Source: Thioalkalivibrio sulfidiphilus (lineage in GTDB: Bacteria; Pseudomonadota; Gammaproteobacteria; Ectothiorhodospirales; Ectothiorhodospiraceae). From it: 64,000 bases of DNA. Positions within the stretch are counted from its first letter, which is position 1. Each line of letters begins with the position of its first letter. The DNA is taken from contig NZ_KB898939.1 of the NCBI RefSeq assembly GCF_000377945.1, positions 1-64,000 of the forward strand, read 5' to 3'. A program made the translations under genes and the position numbers. The notes beneath the pieces were generated by a model that saw nothing but the letters and a program-made list of their open reading frames with translations, did not search any database and was not told the DNA's origin. Below are positions 1 through 8,244 of the stretch, in pieces.

Positions 1-135
1 CAGGATGCGAAAGTGTTCGGTACAAGGAAATGTCCTGACGCGGTGATCTCCGCCATAGCGTGTGACGATGCGGGCGAAAGTCGTCCAAGGCAGAAAGTCC
101 ATCAACTGCGCGAACAAGGTCTTTCCGGTGTACAT
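1..135 (-). CDS. IS4-family transposase, N-terminal fragment cut by the window edge
   Basis: Reading leftward from an ATG at 135-133 gives 45 uninterrupted codons. The product starts MYTGKTLFAQLMDFLPW and continues TTFARIVTRYGGDHRVRTF, a sequence characteristic of the DUF4372 N-terminal domain of IS4-type DDE transposases. Only this N-terminal DNA-binding part is present; the DDE catalytic core would lie to the left. A purine-rich stretch (AGGACCCCCT, read on the minus strand) precedes the start. Whether the element is intact cannot be judged from here. Confidence 0.8.
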   Translation of the reverse strand, partial: MYTGKTLFAQLMDFLPWTTFARIVTRYGGDHRVRTFPCTEHFRIL

Positions 136-277
136 AGGGGGTCCTCGATGGAATACCCCTTGTACGATCCCTTGAACACGACCTCGCGCTCAAGTCGACA
201 CCACCAATTTTCAGAAAAATATGACTAAAAGTCATATTGTTATGCGAATATGCATCAGAGTTAACCGGACACTAGTG
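1..277 (-). mobile_element. Terminal part of an IS4-family (DUF4372-type) insertion sequence
   Basis: The window opens inside an insertion sequence whose transposase reads leftward off the edge from position 135. The 142 bases between the transposase start and 277 hold no gene and would be its upstream terminal region. The motif TTAACCGGACACTAGTG at 261-277 is my candidate for the terminal inverted repeat, because it stops exactly where an unrelated tandem repeat begins. The other end lies outside the window, so the element boundary is inferred. Confidence 0.65.
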
Positions 278-310
278 TTGAATTTTGAATTTTGAATTTT
301 GAATTTGAAT
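278..310. repeat. TTGAATTTT tandem word, single arm
   Basis: About four copies of a TTGAATTT(T) unit run from the end of the insertion sequence up to the stop codon of the ChaN-like gene. Elsewhere in the window (13318-13407 and 62739-62825) the same word forms paired inverted arms. Here only one arm is visible and the insertion sequence takes the place of the partner. The partner may therefore lie on the far side of the insertion sequence. Confidence 0.8.
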
Positions 311-1266
311 CACCCCCTCATCCCCTCCAGCTGCTTGCGGAAGGCCTCGCAGGGGTCATCGGGCGAGTTGCGCCGGGTGAACCAGAACAGGTGATGGGGC
401 GAGCCCCCGGCGTTGAGATAGTCAACGGCTGCCTGCCGCTCGGGATCCACCTCCACGAACATCAGGCTCAGCACCTGGCGGTCCGGCGCCTGCTGTTCCA
501 GGTACCAGGGCACGCCGTAATCGAGCCGGGCATGGGCCGCGCCGGTGATCAGCACCACGGGCCCCTCCTGGGCTGCGATCCGGTCGGCCATGTAGGCGTC
601 CCGGGCACGCTGGGCATTGATCATGCCGCCCGCCCGCGCCGCCGGCAGGTGTCCGCAATGGGCATCGACGATGCGCCGCTCAAGCCGCTGCATCGCGTCC
701 TCCGGCAACGGCCTGTCCAGACCCAGCCTGGCGCGATCCTCCCCGGGCAGGGATTCCAGCCCCTCCATGGCCACGGCCATGGCGCCGCGACGGGACAGGT
801 TGGTGGCCACGATGGGCAGCGCCTGATCCAGGGCGAACTGCACCAGGGGCCGGTACTCCGCCCAGACCCAGCCGCGCCCCGTCAGGCCCACCGCCTCGGC
901 CAGGTCATCGGCATCCGCGACACCGGCCAGGCGCTGCCGGTCGATGATCTCCTGATCCTCCAGATCGAAGATCTCGAAGGCCAGCGCAGGACGCCGCCCC
1001 AGCGCTAGCAGCGCCTGCAGGATCTCCAGCTGCCGGGCGTGGTGATCCGCGTTGCCGTGGGACTCGCCCAGCAGCACCACGTCGGCCCGGGCCATGCGTG
1101 CCAGGGCCTCGTGGCGGTCGGACTGTGCCCCGCCGGACCAGATCTGCCCCACCAGGGGATGGTCGCCGTGGCGCAGGTCTTCCTGCACGGCCTGGACCTG
1201 GGAAACAGAAATACACGGCACGATCAGGAGCGTCGCGAACCAGGTCCGCAGGCGTCGGCGGGGCAT
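310..1266 (-). CDS. ChaN-like haem-binding family protein (Cofac_haem_bdg)
   Basis: A 318-residue secreted protein of the ChaN/DUF399 family; characterised members bind haem and are tied to iron uptake, usually as outer-membrane lipoproteins. The start at 1266 is chosen because it gives a basic N-terminus followed by a hydrophobic signal segment (MPRRRLRTWFATLLIVPCIS), and longer readings would run into the divergent DUF1244 gene. Family motifs visible: VVLLGESHGNADHHARQLEI near residue 65, LAFEIFD near 95, and VLITGAAHARLDYGVP near 245. No lipobox Cys follows the signal peptide at the usual place, so it may be soluble periplasmic rather than lipidated. The stop codon abuts the TTGAATTTT repeat. 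Confidence 0.8.
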   Translation of the reverse strand: MPRRRLRTWFATLLIVPCISVSQVQAVQEDLRHGDHPLVGQIWSGGAQSDRHEALARMARADVVLLGESHGNADHHARQLEILQALLALGRRPALAFEIFDLEDQEIIDRQRLAGVADADDLAEAVGLTGRGWVWAEYRPLVQFALDQALPIVATNLSRRGAMAVAMEGLESLPGEDRARLGLDRPLPEDAMQRLERRIVDAHCGHLPAARAGGMINAQRARDAYMADRIAAQEGPVVLITGAAHARLDYGVPWYLEQQAPDRQVLSLMFVEVDPERQAAVDYLNAGGSPHHLFWFTRRNSPDDPCEAFRKQLEGMRG

Positions 1267-1369
1267 GGGGCATCCTCGGTGGCAGCCGGACAACGGCCGT
1301 TGAGTATAATGGCTGCGACCATGGCCCGGGCTTCCGGGTTCCTGACACTGTATTCCCGAGGAGATTTTG

Positions 1370-1669
1370 ATGGACGACAAGACCCGCACCGAGATCGAGG
1401 CGGCCGCCTTCAGGCGCCTGCTGGAACACCTGGATAGCCGCAAGGACGTGCAGAACATCGACCTCATGAACCTGGCCGGTTTCTGCCGCAACTGCCTGTC
1501 CAAGTGGTACAGCGCCGCGGCCCAGGAGCGGGGCGAGAACGTGGACTACGAGGCCGCCCGGGAGATCGTCTACGGCATGCCCTACTCGGAATGGAAGGCG
1601 CGCTACCAGCAGGAGGCCAGCGCCGAGCAGCAGGCGGCCTTCGAGCAGGCCCGGCCCCGTGACCATTGA
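1370..1669 (+). CDS. DUF1244 family protein
   Basis: A 99-residue protein of the small DUF1244 family, of unknown biochemical role. Characteristic features are the helical N-terminus with FRRLLEHLDSRKDVQNIDLM and the central GFCRNCLSKWY motif with two cysteines. The ATG at 1370 has a GAGGAG ribosome site at 1359-1364; a TTG one codon upstream is less likely. Its end overlaps the start of RNase D by 11 bases, which implies translational coupling. It is divergent from the ChaN-like gene, so 1267-1369 should carry promoters for both. Confidence 0.85.
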   Translation: MDDKTRTEIEAAAFRRLLEHLDSRKDVQNIDLMNLAGFCRNCLSKWYSAAAQERGENVDYEAAREIVYGMPYSEWKARYQQEASAEQQAAFEQARPRDH

Positions 1670-2849
1670 ATCGGGATCACGCCGGGTGACCGACGAGATC
1701 CGCTTCATCGACACCGCCGAGGCCCTGGCGGCCTTCTGCGGCGAGATCGCCGGCGCCGGGTGGATCGCCCTCGACACCGAGTTCGTGCGCGAAAAGACCT
1801 ACTACCCGCGCCTGTGCCTGGTACAGGTGGCCACCCCCGACGCCCTGGCCTGTATCGACCCCATCGCCCTGCCGGACCTGGGTCCGCTCGCGGCCCTGCT
1901 GCACGACCCGGCCGTGACCAAGGTGGTGCACGCCGCCCACCAGGACATGGAGATCCTGCTCCAGTCCACCGGGCGGGTGCCCACGCCGGTGTTCGATACC
2001 CAGGTGGCCGTGAGCCTGCTGGGCCACGGCGACCAGATCGGCTACGCCCGCATGGTGCAGATCTACCTGGACCTGGAACTGGACAAGGGCCACACCCGCA
2101 CCGACTGGAGCCAGCGCCCGCTGGAGACCGCCCAGCTGCGCTACGCCGCCGACGACGTGCGCCACCTGGCCCGGGTCTATCCCATGATCCTGAAGGATCT
2201 CGAGGAGAAGGGCCGGCTGGACTGGCTCAGCGAGGACTTCGCGGCCATCTCCGAGGAAAGCCGCTACCTGCCGGACCCGGACAACGCCTGGCGCCGGATC
2301 AAGGGACAGAAATACCTCAAGGGGGCGCAATTGGCCGTCCTGCAGGCCCTGGCCGCCTGGCGGGAACGCCAGGCCATGGAGAAGAACCTGCCCAAGCGCT
2401 GGATCCTGTCCGATGACGTGCTCACGGAACTGTCCCAGCGCTCGCCCACGGACCTCGCCAGCCTGGCGAAGGTGCGCGGCCTGGAGGAAAAGACCCTGCA
2501 GCGCCACGGTGAGACCCTGCTGGCCCTGGTCCGGGAGGCCCGCAGCCTGCCCGCCTCCGCCTGGCCCACCCGGCCGGGCCCATCCCGGGGCATCGGCCCC
2601 GAGCACGAGGAACTCATCGACGTGGCCATGGGCCTGCTGCGCCACCAGGCCCGGATCAACAACATCAGCCCCGCCGCCATCGCCACCCGCAAGGACCTGG
2701 AGGCCCTGTTCCGGGAAGAGCCCGGCTGCGCCCTGCTGCAGGGCTGGCGCGCGCGCATCGCCGGACGGGTGATCCTTGACTGGTACCTGGGCCGACTGCG
2801 CCTTCAGGTCCGGGACGAGCGCATGGCCCTCGACCGGGACGGTTCGTGA
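1659..2849 (+). CDS. rnd: Ribonuclease D
   Basis: 3'-5' exoribonuclease of the DEDD superfamily that trims tRNA and other small RNA 3' ends in the cytoplasm. It has 396 residues; the E. coli enzyme has 375. The exonuclease domain spans about residues 12-190 with exo I motif ALDTEFVREKTYYPRLCLVQ, an exo II region around VVHAAHQDMEIL and an exo III region RYAADDVRHLARVY. HRDC-type helical domains follow in the C-terminal half (AWRERQAMEKNLPKRWILSD). The start is a GTG inside the end of the DUF1244 gene; no better start exists before the first conserved motif. Confidence 0.93.
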   Translation: MTIESGSRRVTDEIRFIDTAEALAAFCGEIAGAGWIALDTEFVREKTYYPRLCLVQVATPDALACIDPIALPDLGPLAALLHDPAVTKVVHAAHQDMEILLQSTGRVPTPVFDTQVAVSLLGHGDQIGYARMVQIYLDLELDKGHTRTDWSQRPLETAQLRYAADDVRHLARVYPMILKDLEEKGRLDWLSEDFAAISEESRYLPDPDNAWRRIKGQKYLKGAQLAVLQALAAWRERQAMEKNLPKRWILSDDVLTELSQRSPTDLASLAKVRGLEEKTLQRHGETLLALVREARSLPASAWPTRPGPSRGIGPEHEELIDVAMGLLRHQARINNISPAAIATRKDLEALFREEPGCALLQGWRARIAGRVILDWYLGRLRLQVRDERMALDRDGS

Positions 2850-2928
2850 TCAGCGCCCCTTCGTGACCTGCCACGGGCCGGCGGGTTAAACTGTCCAGCT
2901 AACTCATTGCTCCCCGGGGTTTCTCCCA

Positions 2929-3417
2929 ATGCAGATTTCCAAAGACAAGGTGGTCGTGCTGGACTACGTGCTCACCGACGAACAGGGCCAGGTGATTGAC
3001 CGCTCCGACGACGCCAGCCAGTTCGCCTATCTCCACGGCGCCAACAACATCATCCCCGGCCTGGAAAAGGCGCTGGAAGGCCGTTCCACCGGCGACAGCC
3101 TGAAGGTCAGCATTCCGCCCGCCGAGGCCTACGGCGAGCGTGACGACAGCCTGACCCACACCCTGGACCGCAGCCAGTTCCAGGGCGTCGACGAGTTGCA
3201 GACCGGCATGCAGTTCCACGCCGGCAACCCCGACGGCACAGGCATGCACGTGGTCACCATCACCGCCATCGACGGCGACGCGGTCACCATCGACGCCAAC
3301 CACCCCCTGGCCGGCATGACGCTCAACTTCGACGTCACCGTGCGCGAGGTGCGCGACGCCTCTGCCGAGGAGATCGAGCACGGCCACGTGCACGGACCCG
3401 GTGGTCACCACCACTGA
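2929..3417 (+). CDS. slyD: FKBP-type peptidyl-prolyl isomerase SlyD
   Basis: 162-residue cytoplasmic prolyl isomerase and chaperone. The FKBP domain is split by the insert-in-flap chaperone domain: DYVLTDEQGQVIDRSDD near residues 11-27, the flap insert IPPAEAYGERDDSLTHTL near 64-81, and NHPLAGMTLNFDVTVREVRD near 123-142. The tail ends in a short His-rich metal-binding run (HGHVHGPGGHHH), much shorter than in E. coli SlyD. SlyD supplies nickel to hydrogenase and urease maturation in other bacteria. A strong terminator follows at 3463. Confidence 0.93.
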   Translation: MQISKDKVVVLDYVLTDEQGQVIDRSDDASQFAYLHGANNIIPGLEKALEGRSTGDSLKVSIPPAEAYGERDDSLTHTLDRSQFQGVDELQTGMQFHAGNPDGTGMHVVTITAIDGDAVTIDANHPLAGMTLNFDVTVREVRDASAEEIEHGHVHGPGGHHH

Positions 3418-3462
3418 GCCGCCCGGCGTAATGCCCCGCGCGGGTCAATTGATCGCGCAAAC

Positions 3463-3491
3463 AAAGAACCCCGCCAGTGGCGGGGTTCTTT
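3463..3491. terminator. Rho-independent terminator, bidirectional
   Basis: A 12-base stem (AAGAACCCCGCC paired with GGCGGGGTTCTT) with a short loop and a T-rich flank on both sides. It lies between the convergent slyD and cold-shock genes and can serve both. Confidence 0.9.
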
Positions 3492-3519
3492 ATTACGGGT
3501 CCGGTTCTGATTCAGTCCC

Positions 3520-3723
3520 TTATGCCGGCGTGACATTCACGGCCTGCAGACCCTTCGGGCCCTGCTGCACCTGGAAGCTCACGCGCTGGCCTTCGGCCAG
3601 GGTCTTGAAGCCCTCGGCCTGGATGGCAGAGTAGTGCACGAACACATCGGCGCCGCCCTCTTCCGGGGCAATAAAACCGAATCCTTTGGATTCGTTGAAC
3701 CACTTAACAATACCGGTAGACAT
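3520..3723 (-). CDS. Cold-shock domain protein (CspA family)
   Basis: 67-residue single-domain OB-fold nucleic-acid chaperone. It has RNP1 KGFGFIAP and RNP2 DVFVHYSAI, preceded by [10 protein letters not shown], all in the expected positions. It binds single-stranded RNA/DNA and melts mRNA structure. The spacer upstream is long (more than 350 bases to the next gene), which leaves room for the long structured leader usual in csp genes. A second, closely similar csp lies at 17652. Confidence 0.93.
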   Translation of the reverse strand: MSTGIVKWFNESKGFGFIAPEEGGADVFVHYSAIQAEGFKTLAEGQRVSFQVQQGPKGLQAVNVTPA

Positions 3724-3888
3724 AAAAATAACCTCGGTCGATAGAGATAAACGTCATCGCACGGCCGGGTTCGCGAATCTCTGACTCAGGACACTAGGCT
3801 CACCCGACGCGCGCGGGGCTCAGTCTAGCGAGGAAGCGCCGAAGGCGCCAGAAGGACAAAATGCGCCACTCACGGAACCGTGAGTCGC

Positions 3889-3957
3889 CATAGGGCGGCC
3901 CGTGGCCGCCTGCTGACCACGAGCCTGCGGCTGACGGCGGGCACGGCCCGCCCTATG
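3889..3957. repeat. CATAGGGCGG palindromic intergenic element
   Basis: CATAGGGCGG at 3889-3898 pairs with CCGCCCTATG at 3948-3957, enclosing further GC-rich complementary stretches. A related copy sits at 14331-14401. The rest of the 3724-4081 gap holds the cold-shock leader region (with candidate AT-rich promoter around 3700-3790) and no convincing gene. Confidence 0.7.
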
Positions 3958-4081
3958 CGTTAGCGTGACGGCGCTTGCGCTGGAAAACAGCTCAAATGAT
4001 GCATGCACTCGCCTGCAGGCTGCGCTTTTTAGCCGCTGTCTGCCTTGCTATGCATCTGCCGGAGGATGGTTCCGGCGCCAG

Positions 4082-5269
4082 CTAGCGATCCACCTGCCAG
4101 CGCAGCACCGGCAGGGGACGGCTGCGCCCCTTGAGGAACAGCGGATTGGGCAGGCACTCGCAGGCGCGCGCACGTTCCTTGTCCAGGGTCTCGTGCAGGC
4201 TGCCGGAGAGCAGCACCTCGCCCGCCCTGGCCTGGGCCTGCAGGCGCGCGGCCACGTTCACCGCATCGCCCACCACCGTGTAGCTCAGGTAGGACTCGGC
4301 ACCCACGTTGCCGCAGACCACCTCGCCACGGTTGATGCCGATGCCGAGCCCCGCGTCCACACCCCAGTCTTCGCGCCAGCTGCGGCTCAGCCCCCGGAAG
4401 GCCCTCTGCATCTCCCGGGCACAGTCGAAGGCGCGCACACCGGCATCCTCCTGGGGCAGCGGCACACCGAAACCCACCAGCAGGCTGTCGCCCCCCATGC
4501 CGAACACGGTGCCCCGGTGGGCATGGGTCACCCGGGTCATCACGGAGAAGAAACTGTTGAGCAGGGTCACCACCTGCTCGGCGGAGAGGCGCTCGGAGAG
4601 CCTGGTGAAACCGCGCAGGTCGGCGAACATGACCGCCGCGTCGCGCCGCTCACTGCGCTTGAGCAGGCTGCGAGCCTCGTCTTCCGGGGCGGCCAGCAGG
4701 TCATCCACCAGTTCGGGACACAGGAAACGGCTGAACAGCCCGCGCATCTGCTCGCGGCGGGCCTGCTCCAGGGCCTCGCGCGCATCGCGCCAGCGCATCA
4801 GGGAACGGATGCGGGCACTGAGTTCTTCCGGGTAGACCGGCTTGGACAGGAATTCGTCGGCGCCTGCCTCCATGGCGCGCACCCGGTCCGACTGGTTGTT
4901 GAGCACCGTGACCATCACCACGGGAATGAACCAGGTCACCGGATCGGCCTTGATGCGCCGGCAGACCTCGTAGCCGTCCATGCCGCGCATCACCACGTCC
5001 AGCACCACCCCGTCCACCGCCTGCTCCCTAAGGATCTGCAGAGCCTGTGGGCCACTGTCCGCCTGCAGCACCCGATGTCCGAGCAACTCCAGGTGACGGG
5101 CCAGGATGAGACGGTTGACCTCCTGATCGTCCACCACCAGCAGGGTACGGCGTCCGCTCGCCTGCTCCAGCAGAGAGGCGTCGTCGGTGGTGGTATTTCC
5201 CTGAGGAAGGTGTCGTGCGTGCATCGGGGCGGCCCGGAAAATCACTGTCCTGAGCCTGAGCTTATGCAC
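4082..5269 (-). CDS. Response regulator with class III nucleotide cyclase output domain
   Basis: A 395-residue cytoplasmic protein. The receiver domain is at about 41-155, with acidic pocket VVDDQE, phospho-acceptor Asp91 (VVLDVVM) and Lys143 (FLSKP). A helical linker follows, then a cyclase catalytic domain at about 208-390. Both metal-binding Asp residues are visible: MFADLRGFT (Asp217) and MGGDSLLVGFG (Asp261). The stretch YTVVGDAVNVAARLQ matches the second conserved block. The usual adenine-reading Lys before the second Asp (GTIDK pattern) is replaced: it reads GTVFG here, so the nucleotide used is not predictable. No partner histidine kinase is adjacent. An internal start at residue 16 is possible. 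Confidence 0.88.
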   Translation of the reverse strand: MHKLRLRTVIFRAAPMHARHLPQGNTTTDDASLLEQASGRRTLLVVDDQEVNRLILARHLELLGHRVLQADSGPQALQILREQAVDGVVLDVVMRGMDGYEVCRRIKADPVTWFIPVVMVTVLNNQSDRVRAMEAGADEFLSKPVYPEELSARIRSLMRWRDAREALEQARREQMRGLFSRFLCPELVDDLLAAPEDEARSLLKRSERRDAAVMFADLRGFTRLSERLSAEQVVTLLNSFFSVMTRVTHAHRGTVFGMGGDSLLVGFGVPLPQEDAGVRAFDCAREMQRAFRGLSRSWREDWGVDAGLGIGINRGEVVCGNVGAESYLSYTVVGDAVNVAARLQAQARAGEVLLSGSLHETLDKERARACECLPNPLFLKGRSRPLPVLRWQVDR

Positions 5270-5357
5270 AAATGTGACGGAGTTCTGCCTCTATCCCGTG
5301 ACAGACGACGGGAGCGGCCGGACGGCCGATGGACGGGGGATCAGCGAACCGGCAGGT

Positions 5358-5558
5358 TCACTCGGCGGGCAACCACTCCACCTGGATGCTCAGACGGCGG
5401 TCCGGGGTGCGGCGTCGGTCCTCCAGGACCAGGCGGCCCTCGAAGTCCACGCAGGGGAAACTGGGTTCCAGATCCAGACAGCGCCGGTCACGCCTGCGGC
5501 GCTCCCCCACCCCACTGGATTCGCCCCCATCCCCCAACATATATCTATTTTTATTCAT
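5358..5558 (-). CDS. Small hypothetical protein rich in RR-DRR motifs
   Basis: A 66-residue reading frame with repeated ERRRRDRR, EDRRRTPDRR segments and an acidic-aromatic C-terminus (IQVEWLPAE). I have the impression of similar short arginine-aspartate-repeat proteins in other gammaproteobacteria, but this is not a recognised family. The start at 5558 is uncertain; upstream sequence is AT-rich (5540-5600) with no clear ribosome site, and an ATG at 5540 is an alternative. The rest of 5270-5729 holds AT-rich promoter-like sequence and an AAAAACTC/GAGTTTTT hairpin near 5573-5600. Confidence 0.45.
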   Translation of the reverse strand: MNKNRYMLGDGGESSGVGERRRRDRRCLDLEPSFPCVDFEGRLVLEDRRRTPDRRLSIQVEWLPAE

Positions 5559-5729
5559 TATAGTTATAAGAAAAAACTCACACGCCAGAGAGGAGTTTTT
5601 CGTAACGACATGAGAATAGGATAAAAACTCCGGATCCACAAGCAGGATAATCGAGCCGGGATCGACCAGCGGCCCCGCGACCCCGGACACGGATTACACT
5701 TGTCATGGCACCCCCACCGGAGCCCGCCC

Positions 5730-6185
5730 ATGGCCGCCTATCAGCGCATCCTGGTCTGCCTGGACCTTGATCCCAACAGTGGACAGACCCTCTCCCGCGC
5801 CGCGATGCTGGCCCAGGCCTGCGGCGCCCGCCTGGAGGCGATACACGTGGTGGAACACCACGCGCCCATGGACCTGGACTACGGCCTGGGCGGATTGCCC
5901 GGGATCGAACTGGACCTGCCGGCCCTGCTCAAGGGAGCCCGGGAGCGGCTGGACGGCCTTATGAACGAGGCCGGCCTGGGAGAGACCCCCAGGGAGGTGC
6001 TCGCCGGGATGGCGCACCTGGAGATCCCGCGCCTGGCGGAGGAACGGGGAGTCGACCTGATCGTCATGGGTGCCCACGCCCGGCGCGGCTTGGAGCGGCT
6101 GCTGGGCTCGACCACCCGGGCCGTGCTCAACCACGCGCCCTGCGACGTGCTCGCCGTGCGTCTCGAGAAACAACCGCAGCCATGA
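5730..6185 (+). CDS. Universal stress protein UspA family
   Basis: A 151-residue single Usp domain. It begins YQRILVCLDLDPNSGQTL and carries the nucleotide-binding region VDLIVMGAHARRGLERLLGS near residues 108-127. The first loop residue differs from the commoner GxHG form (GAHA here), but the downstream GST is kept, so ATP binding is plausible. The ATG at 5730 fits the domain start; an upstream ATG at 5704 would add ten unrelated residues. It overlaps the next gene by four bases (ATGA). Confidence 0.88.
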   Translation: MAAYQRILVCLDLDPNSGQTLSRAAMLAQACGARLEAIHVVEHHAPMDLDYGLGGLPGIELDLPALLKGARERLDGLMNEAGLGETPREVLAGMAHLEIPRLAEERGVDLIVMGAHARRGLERLLGSTTRAVLNHAPCDVLAVRLEKQPQP

Positions 6186-6448
6186 GCGGCAGCGATCGCG
6201 ACTGGATCACCTTCAGGGAACTGGATCAGGCCTGCGCCCGGGACAAGGGCAGCGCCTTTCGCGCCTTCAAGCGCCTGAGCGCCGGCTGGCAGGAGGAGAG
6301 GGATTTCAGGGTGCTGAAGGCCGGGGAGGATCAGGAACAGATCCTGACACTGAAGTCTGCGGGAAGACTCTACGCCGGGACGGTCAATGCGGTGCTGCTG
6401 TCGCCAGCGGCGGCCCGGCAGATCCGGGCCGCCCTGGATCAGTCCTGA
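6182..6448 (+). CDS. Hypothetical protein, translationally coupled to UspA
   Basis: An 88-residue protein of unknown function with no signal peptide or membrane segment. The N-terminal half (WITFRELDQACARDKGSAFR) resembles a small helical domain, and the C-terminus reads SAGRLYAGTVNAVLLSP. An ATGA overlap with the uspA-like gene indicates co-translation, so a stress-related role by association is possible. No family recognised. Confidence 0.75.
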   Translation: MSGSDRDWITFRELDQACARDKGSAFRAFKRLSAGWQEERDFRVLKAGEDQEQILTLKSAGRLYAGTVNAVLLSPAAARQIRAALDQS

Positions 6449-6457
6449 ACTCGAGAC

Positions 6458-6877
6458 TCAGGCGACGGCGTAGACGCCGCGCCCCTTGGTCTTGAGACGA
6501 CCGGTGCGCTTGAGGTAGGCCAGGGTCTGGCTGAGGTTCTTCACATTGGCGCCGGCGGCCTCCAGCTGGGCACGCAGATCGGAGGTGCTGATCTGCCCGG
6601 CCTCGGCCACGGCGTTCAGGACCACCTGGCTCAGGTTGCCACCGCTGCGCCCGCCCCGGCCGCCAGCGGCACGTCCACCCAGGGCACGGATCTGACGATC
6701 CAGGGCCGCGAGCTCGGAGCGATGACGGGCCACCAGGGCACGCCGCTCCTCGCGCAGGGCCTGCACCTGTGCGCGCCGGGACTCCTCCTCCTGCATCCGC
6801 TCCTGTTCCTCGCGTTCACGGGCAATCTGATAGAGTTCTTCGGAGGAGAGCTCCTCCAGGGGCTTGCGCTTCGCCAT
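6458..6877 (-). CDS. Coiled-coil plus winged-helix-like small protein
   Basis: A 139-residue protein. Residues 1-75 form a highly charged heptad-rich coiled coil (ELYQIAREREEQERMQEEES). A Gly/Arg-rich hinge (GGRAAGGRGGRSGG) follows, then a C-terminal region (SQVVLNAVAEAGQISTSDLR ... LKRTGRLKTKGRGVYAV) that looks like a winged-helix DNA-binding fold. The layout recalls small nucleoid-type proteins, but it is not a recognisable H-NS. The start MAKRKPLEE at 6877 is favoured by a GAGGT ribosome site. It converges with the preceding gene with ten bases between stops. Confidence 0.75.
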   Translation of the reverse strand: MAKRKPLEELSSEELYQIAREREEQERMQEEESRRAQVQALREERRALVARHRSELAALDRQIRALGGRAAGGRGGRSGGNLSQVVLNAVAEAGQISTSDLRAQLEAAGANVKNLSQTLAYLKRTGRLKTKGRGVYAVA

Positions 6878-7012
6878 GTATAAAAACCTCAATGAAAAGT
6901 AGAATATAAAATAAAACGACGCCGGGAGTTTATAACAATATCGCGTGATACATCAATCGAGAATCCGAATTCCCAATCATGGATTACCACTACACGACCA
7001 AGATCACGCTTT

Positions 7013-7624
7013 ATGAATAAACATAGAATCCTCATCATGAACAGCATGGCGGCAAACAATGAACAGATCTCCGCAGATGCAAATACGCCACCGCGCCTCT
7101 CGCCCGGGGATCGCGATGAGATCGTGCAACGGGTGACTGAGTTCTATGAAATTGCCGCACGTCGATTCGGCTGCAGCGCGCACGCCGTTCCCGTGAGTTT
7201 CAGATTGCGCGGCAGGGCGGCCGGGCAATGGCGTCTGCGCCAGGGACAGGAAAGCCTGCACTTCAACGAGCGCCTGTTCGCCGCAGACCCCGCTCAGCAC
7301 ATGCCCGACACCGTCGCCCATGAAGTGGCTCATTCGGTGGTCTATCGCTGCCATGGCCGCGGCAAGAGACCCCACGGTCCGGAATGGCGCGCCGTGATGA
7401 AGCACCTGGGTTTCGAGCCCCGCGTGACCCACGAGACCTCCCCGGAGCTGCTCGCGCGAATCCTCAATCACCACCTCTACCGGTGCGCCTGCCGAAGCCA
7501 TGCGCTGGGCCCCAGGCAACACCAGCAGGTGCACAGGGGCAAACGGGACTATCGCTGCAAACTCTGCGGCGAGAGGCTCATCCGGGCGGATCAGACGACC
7601 GGACTCGCAGTGCGGGAAAAATAA
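7013..7624 (+). CDS. SprT-like zinc metalloprotease-family protein
   Basis: A 203-residue protein with a zincin HEVAHSVVYRCHGRGKRPHG segment near residues 105-124 (HExxH plus a third His in PHGPEW). A C-terminal zinc ribbon follows: YRCAC near 161-165 and YRCKLCGERL near 182-191. This is the SprT/Spartan-like architecture, although E. coli SprT has no proven function. The start is uncertain: ATG at 7013 or at 7037, neither with a clear ribosome site. GC is lower than in neighbours upstream (6890-7060). Confidence 0.82.
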   Translation: MNKHRILIMNSMAANNEQISADANTPPRLSPGDRDEIVQRVTEFYEIAARRFGCSAHAVPVSFRLRGRAAGQWRLRQGQESLHFNERLFAADPAQHMPDTVAHEVAHSVVYRCHGRGKRPHGPEWRAVMKHLGFEPRVTHETSPELLARILNHHLYRCACRSHALGPRQHQQVHRGKRDYRCKLCGERLIRADQTTGLAVREK

Positions 7625-7779
7625 ATATCACGCCCGGTGAGAAATAAAAGCGGCGTGAAGAAACCGCGATCCATTTGATGCGGTGCTCGCGGGACTCGCG
7701 GGGCTCGAACACCCGGATTAATCGCCCGACCCGGACGAGGTTACCAGAACCGGGTCGGTGAATTCTGTCCAATGAGTTG

Positions 7780-8244
7780 ATGATGGACTGGATACTCACC
7801 AACTTCTCCACGCTGACCCTGGCACTGGGACTCATCCTGGCCGGCATCGTGCTGCCCCTGGCGGTGGCAGGCATCATGGTGCTGCGCCTGCCGCCGGACT
7901 ATTTCACCCACAGCCGCCGCGACCCCCTCTACCGCCACGGCACCCACCCGCTGATCGGCTGGTCCATGGTGCTGTTCAAGAACCTTTCGGGACTGGTGCT
8001 GGTAGCCCTGGGCGTGGTCATGCTGTTCACGCCGGGCCAGGGGCTGCTCACCCTGCTGGTGGGACTGATGCTGCTCAACTTCCCCGGCAAGTACCGGCTT
8101 GAGCGCCGCCTGGTTCGCCTGGGGCCGGTGATCCCGGCGCTCAACTGGCTGCGCATGCGCTGGGGCCGGCCAGCGCTGATCGATCCCGCCGATCCGGTGG
8201 AAGATCAAGCGGGGCGGCGTAAAAAGCCCGGGGTCCGCGAATGA
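7780..8244 (+). CDS. Small integral membrane protein, PGPGW-like
   Basis: About 154 residues with hydrophobic segments near residues 8-36 and 65-100. The second carries FTPGQGLLTLLVGLMLLNFP followed by basic KYRLERRLVR, which resembles the PGPGW family of putative inner-membrane proteins; the function is unknown. TTG 7777, ATG 7780 and ATG 7783 are consecutive in-frame starts, and none has a strong ribosome site. The C-terminal codons run into the left arm of the 8230-8427 repeat, so the last residues (GVRE) are encoded by repeat DNA. Confidence 0.7.
   Translation: MMDWILTNFSTLTLALGLILAGIVLPLAVAGIMVLRLPPDYFTHSRRDPLYRHGTHPLIGWSMVLFKNLSGLVLVALGVVMLFTPGQGLLTLLVGLMLLNFPGKYRLERRLVRLGPVIPALNWLRMRWGRPALIDPADPVEDQAGRRKKPGVRE

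Noticed and set aside
278-310. TTGAATTTT tandem as a CRISPR-like array
   Set aside because: The unit is about eight or nine bases with no spacers and occurs as inverted arms elsewhere; no cas genes are present.
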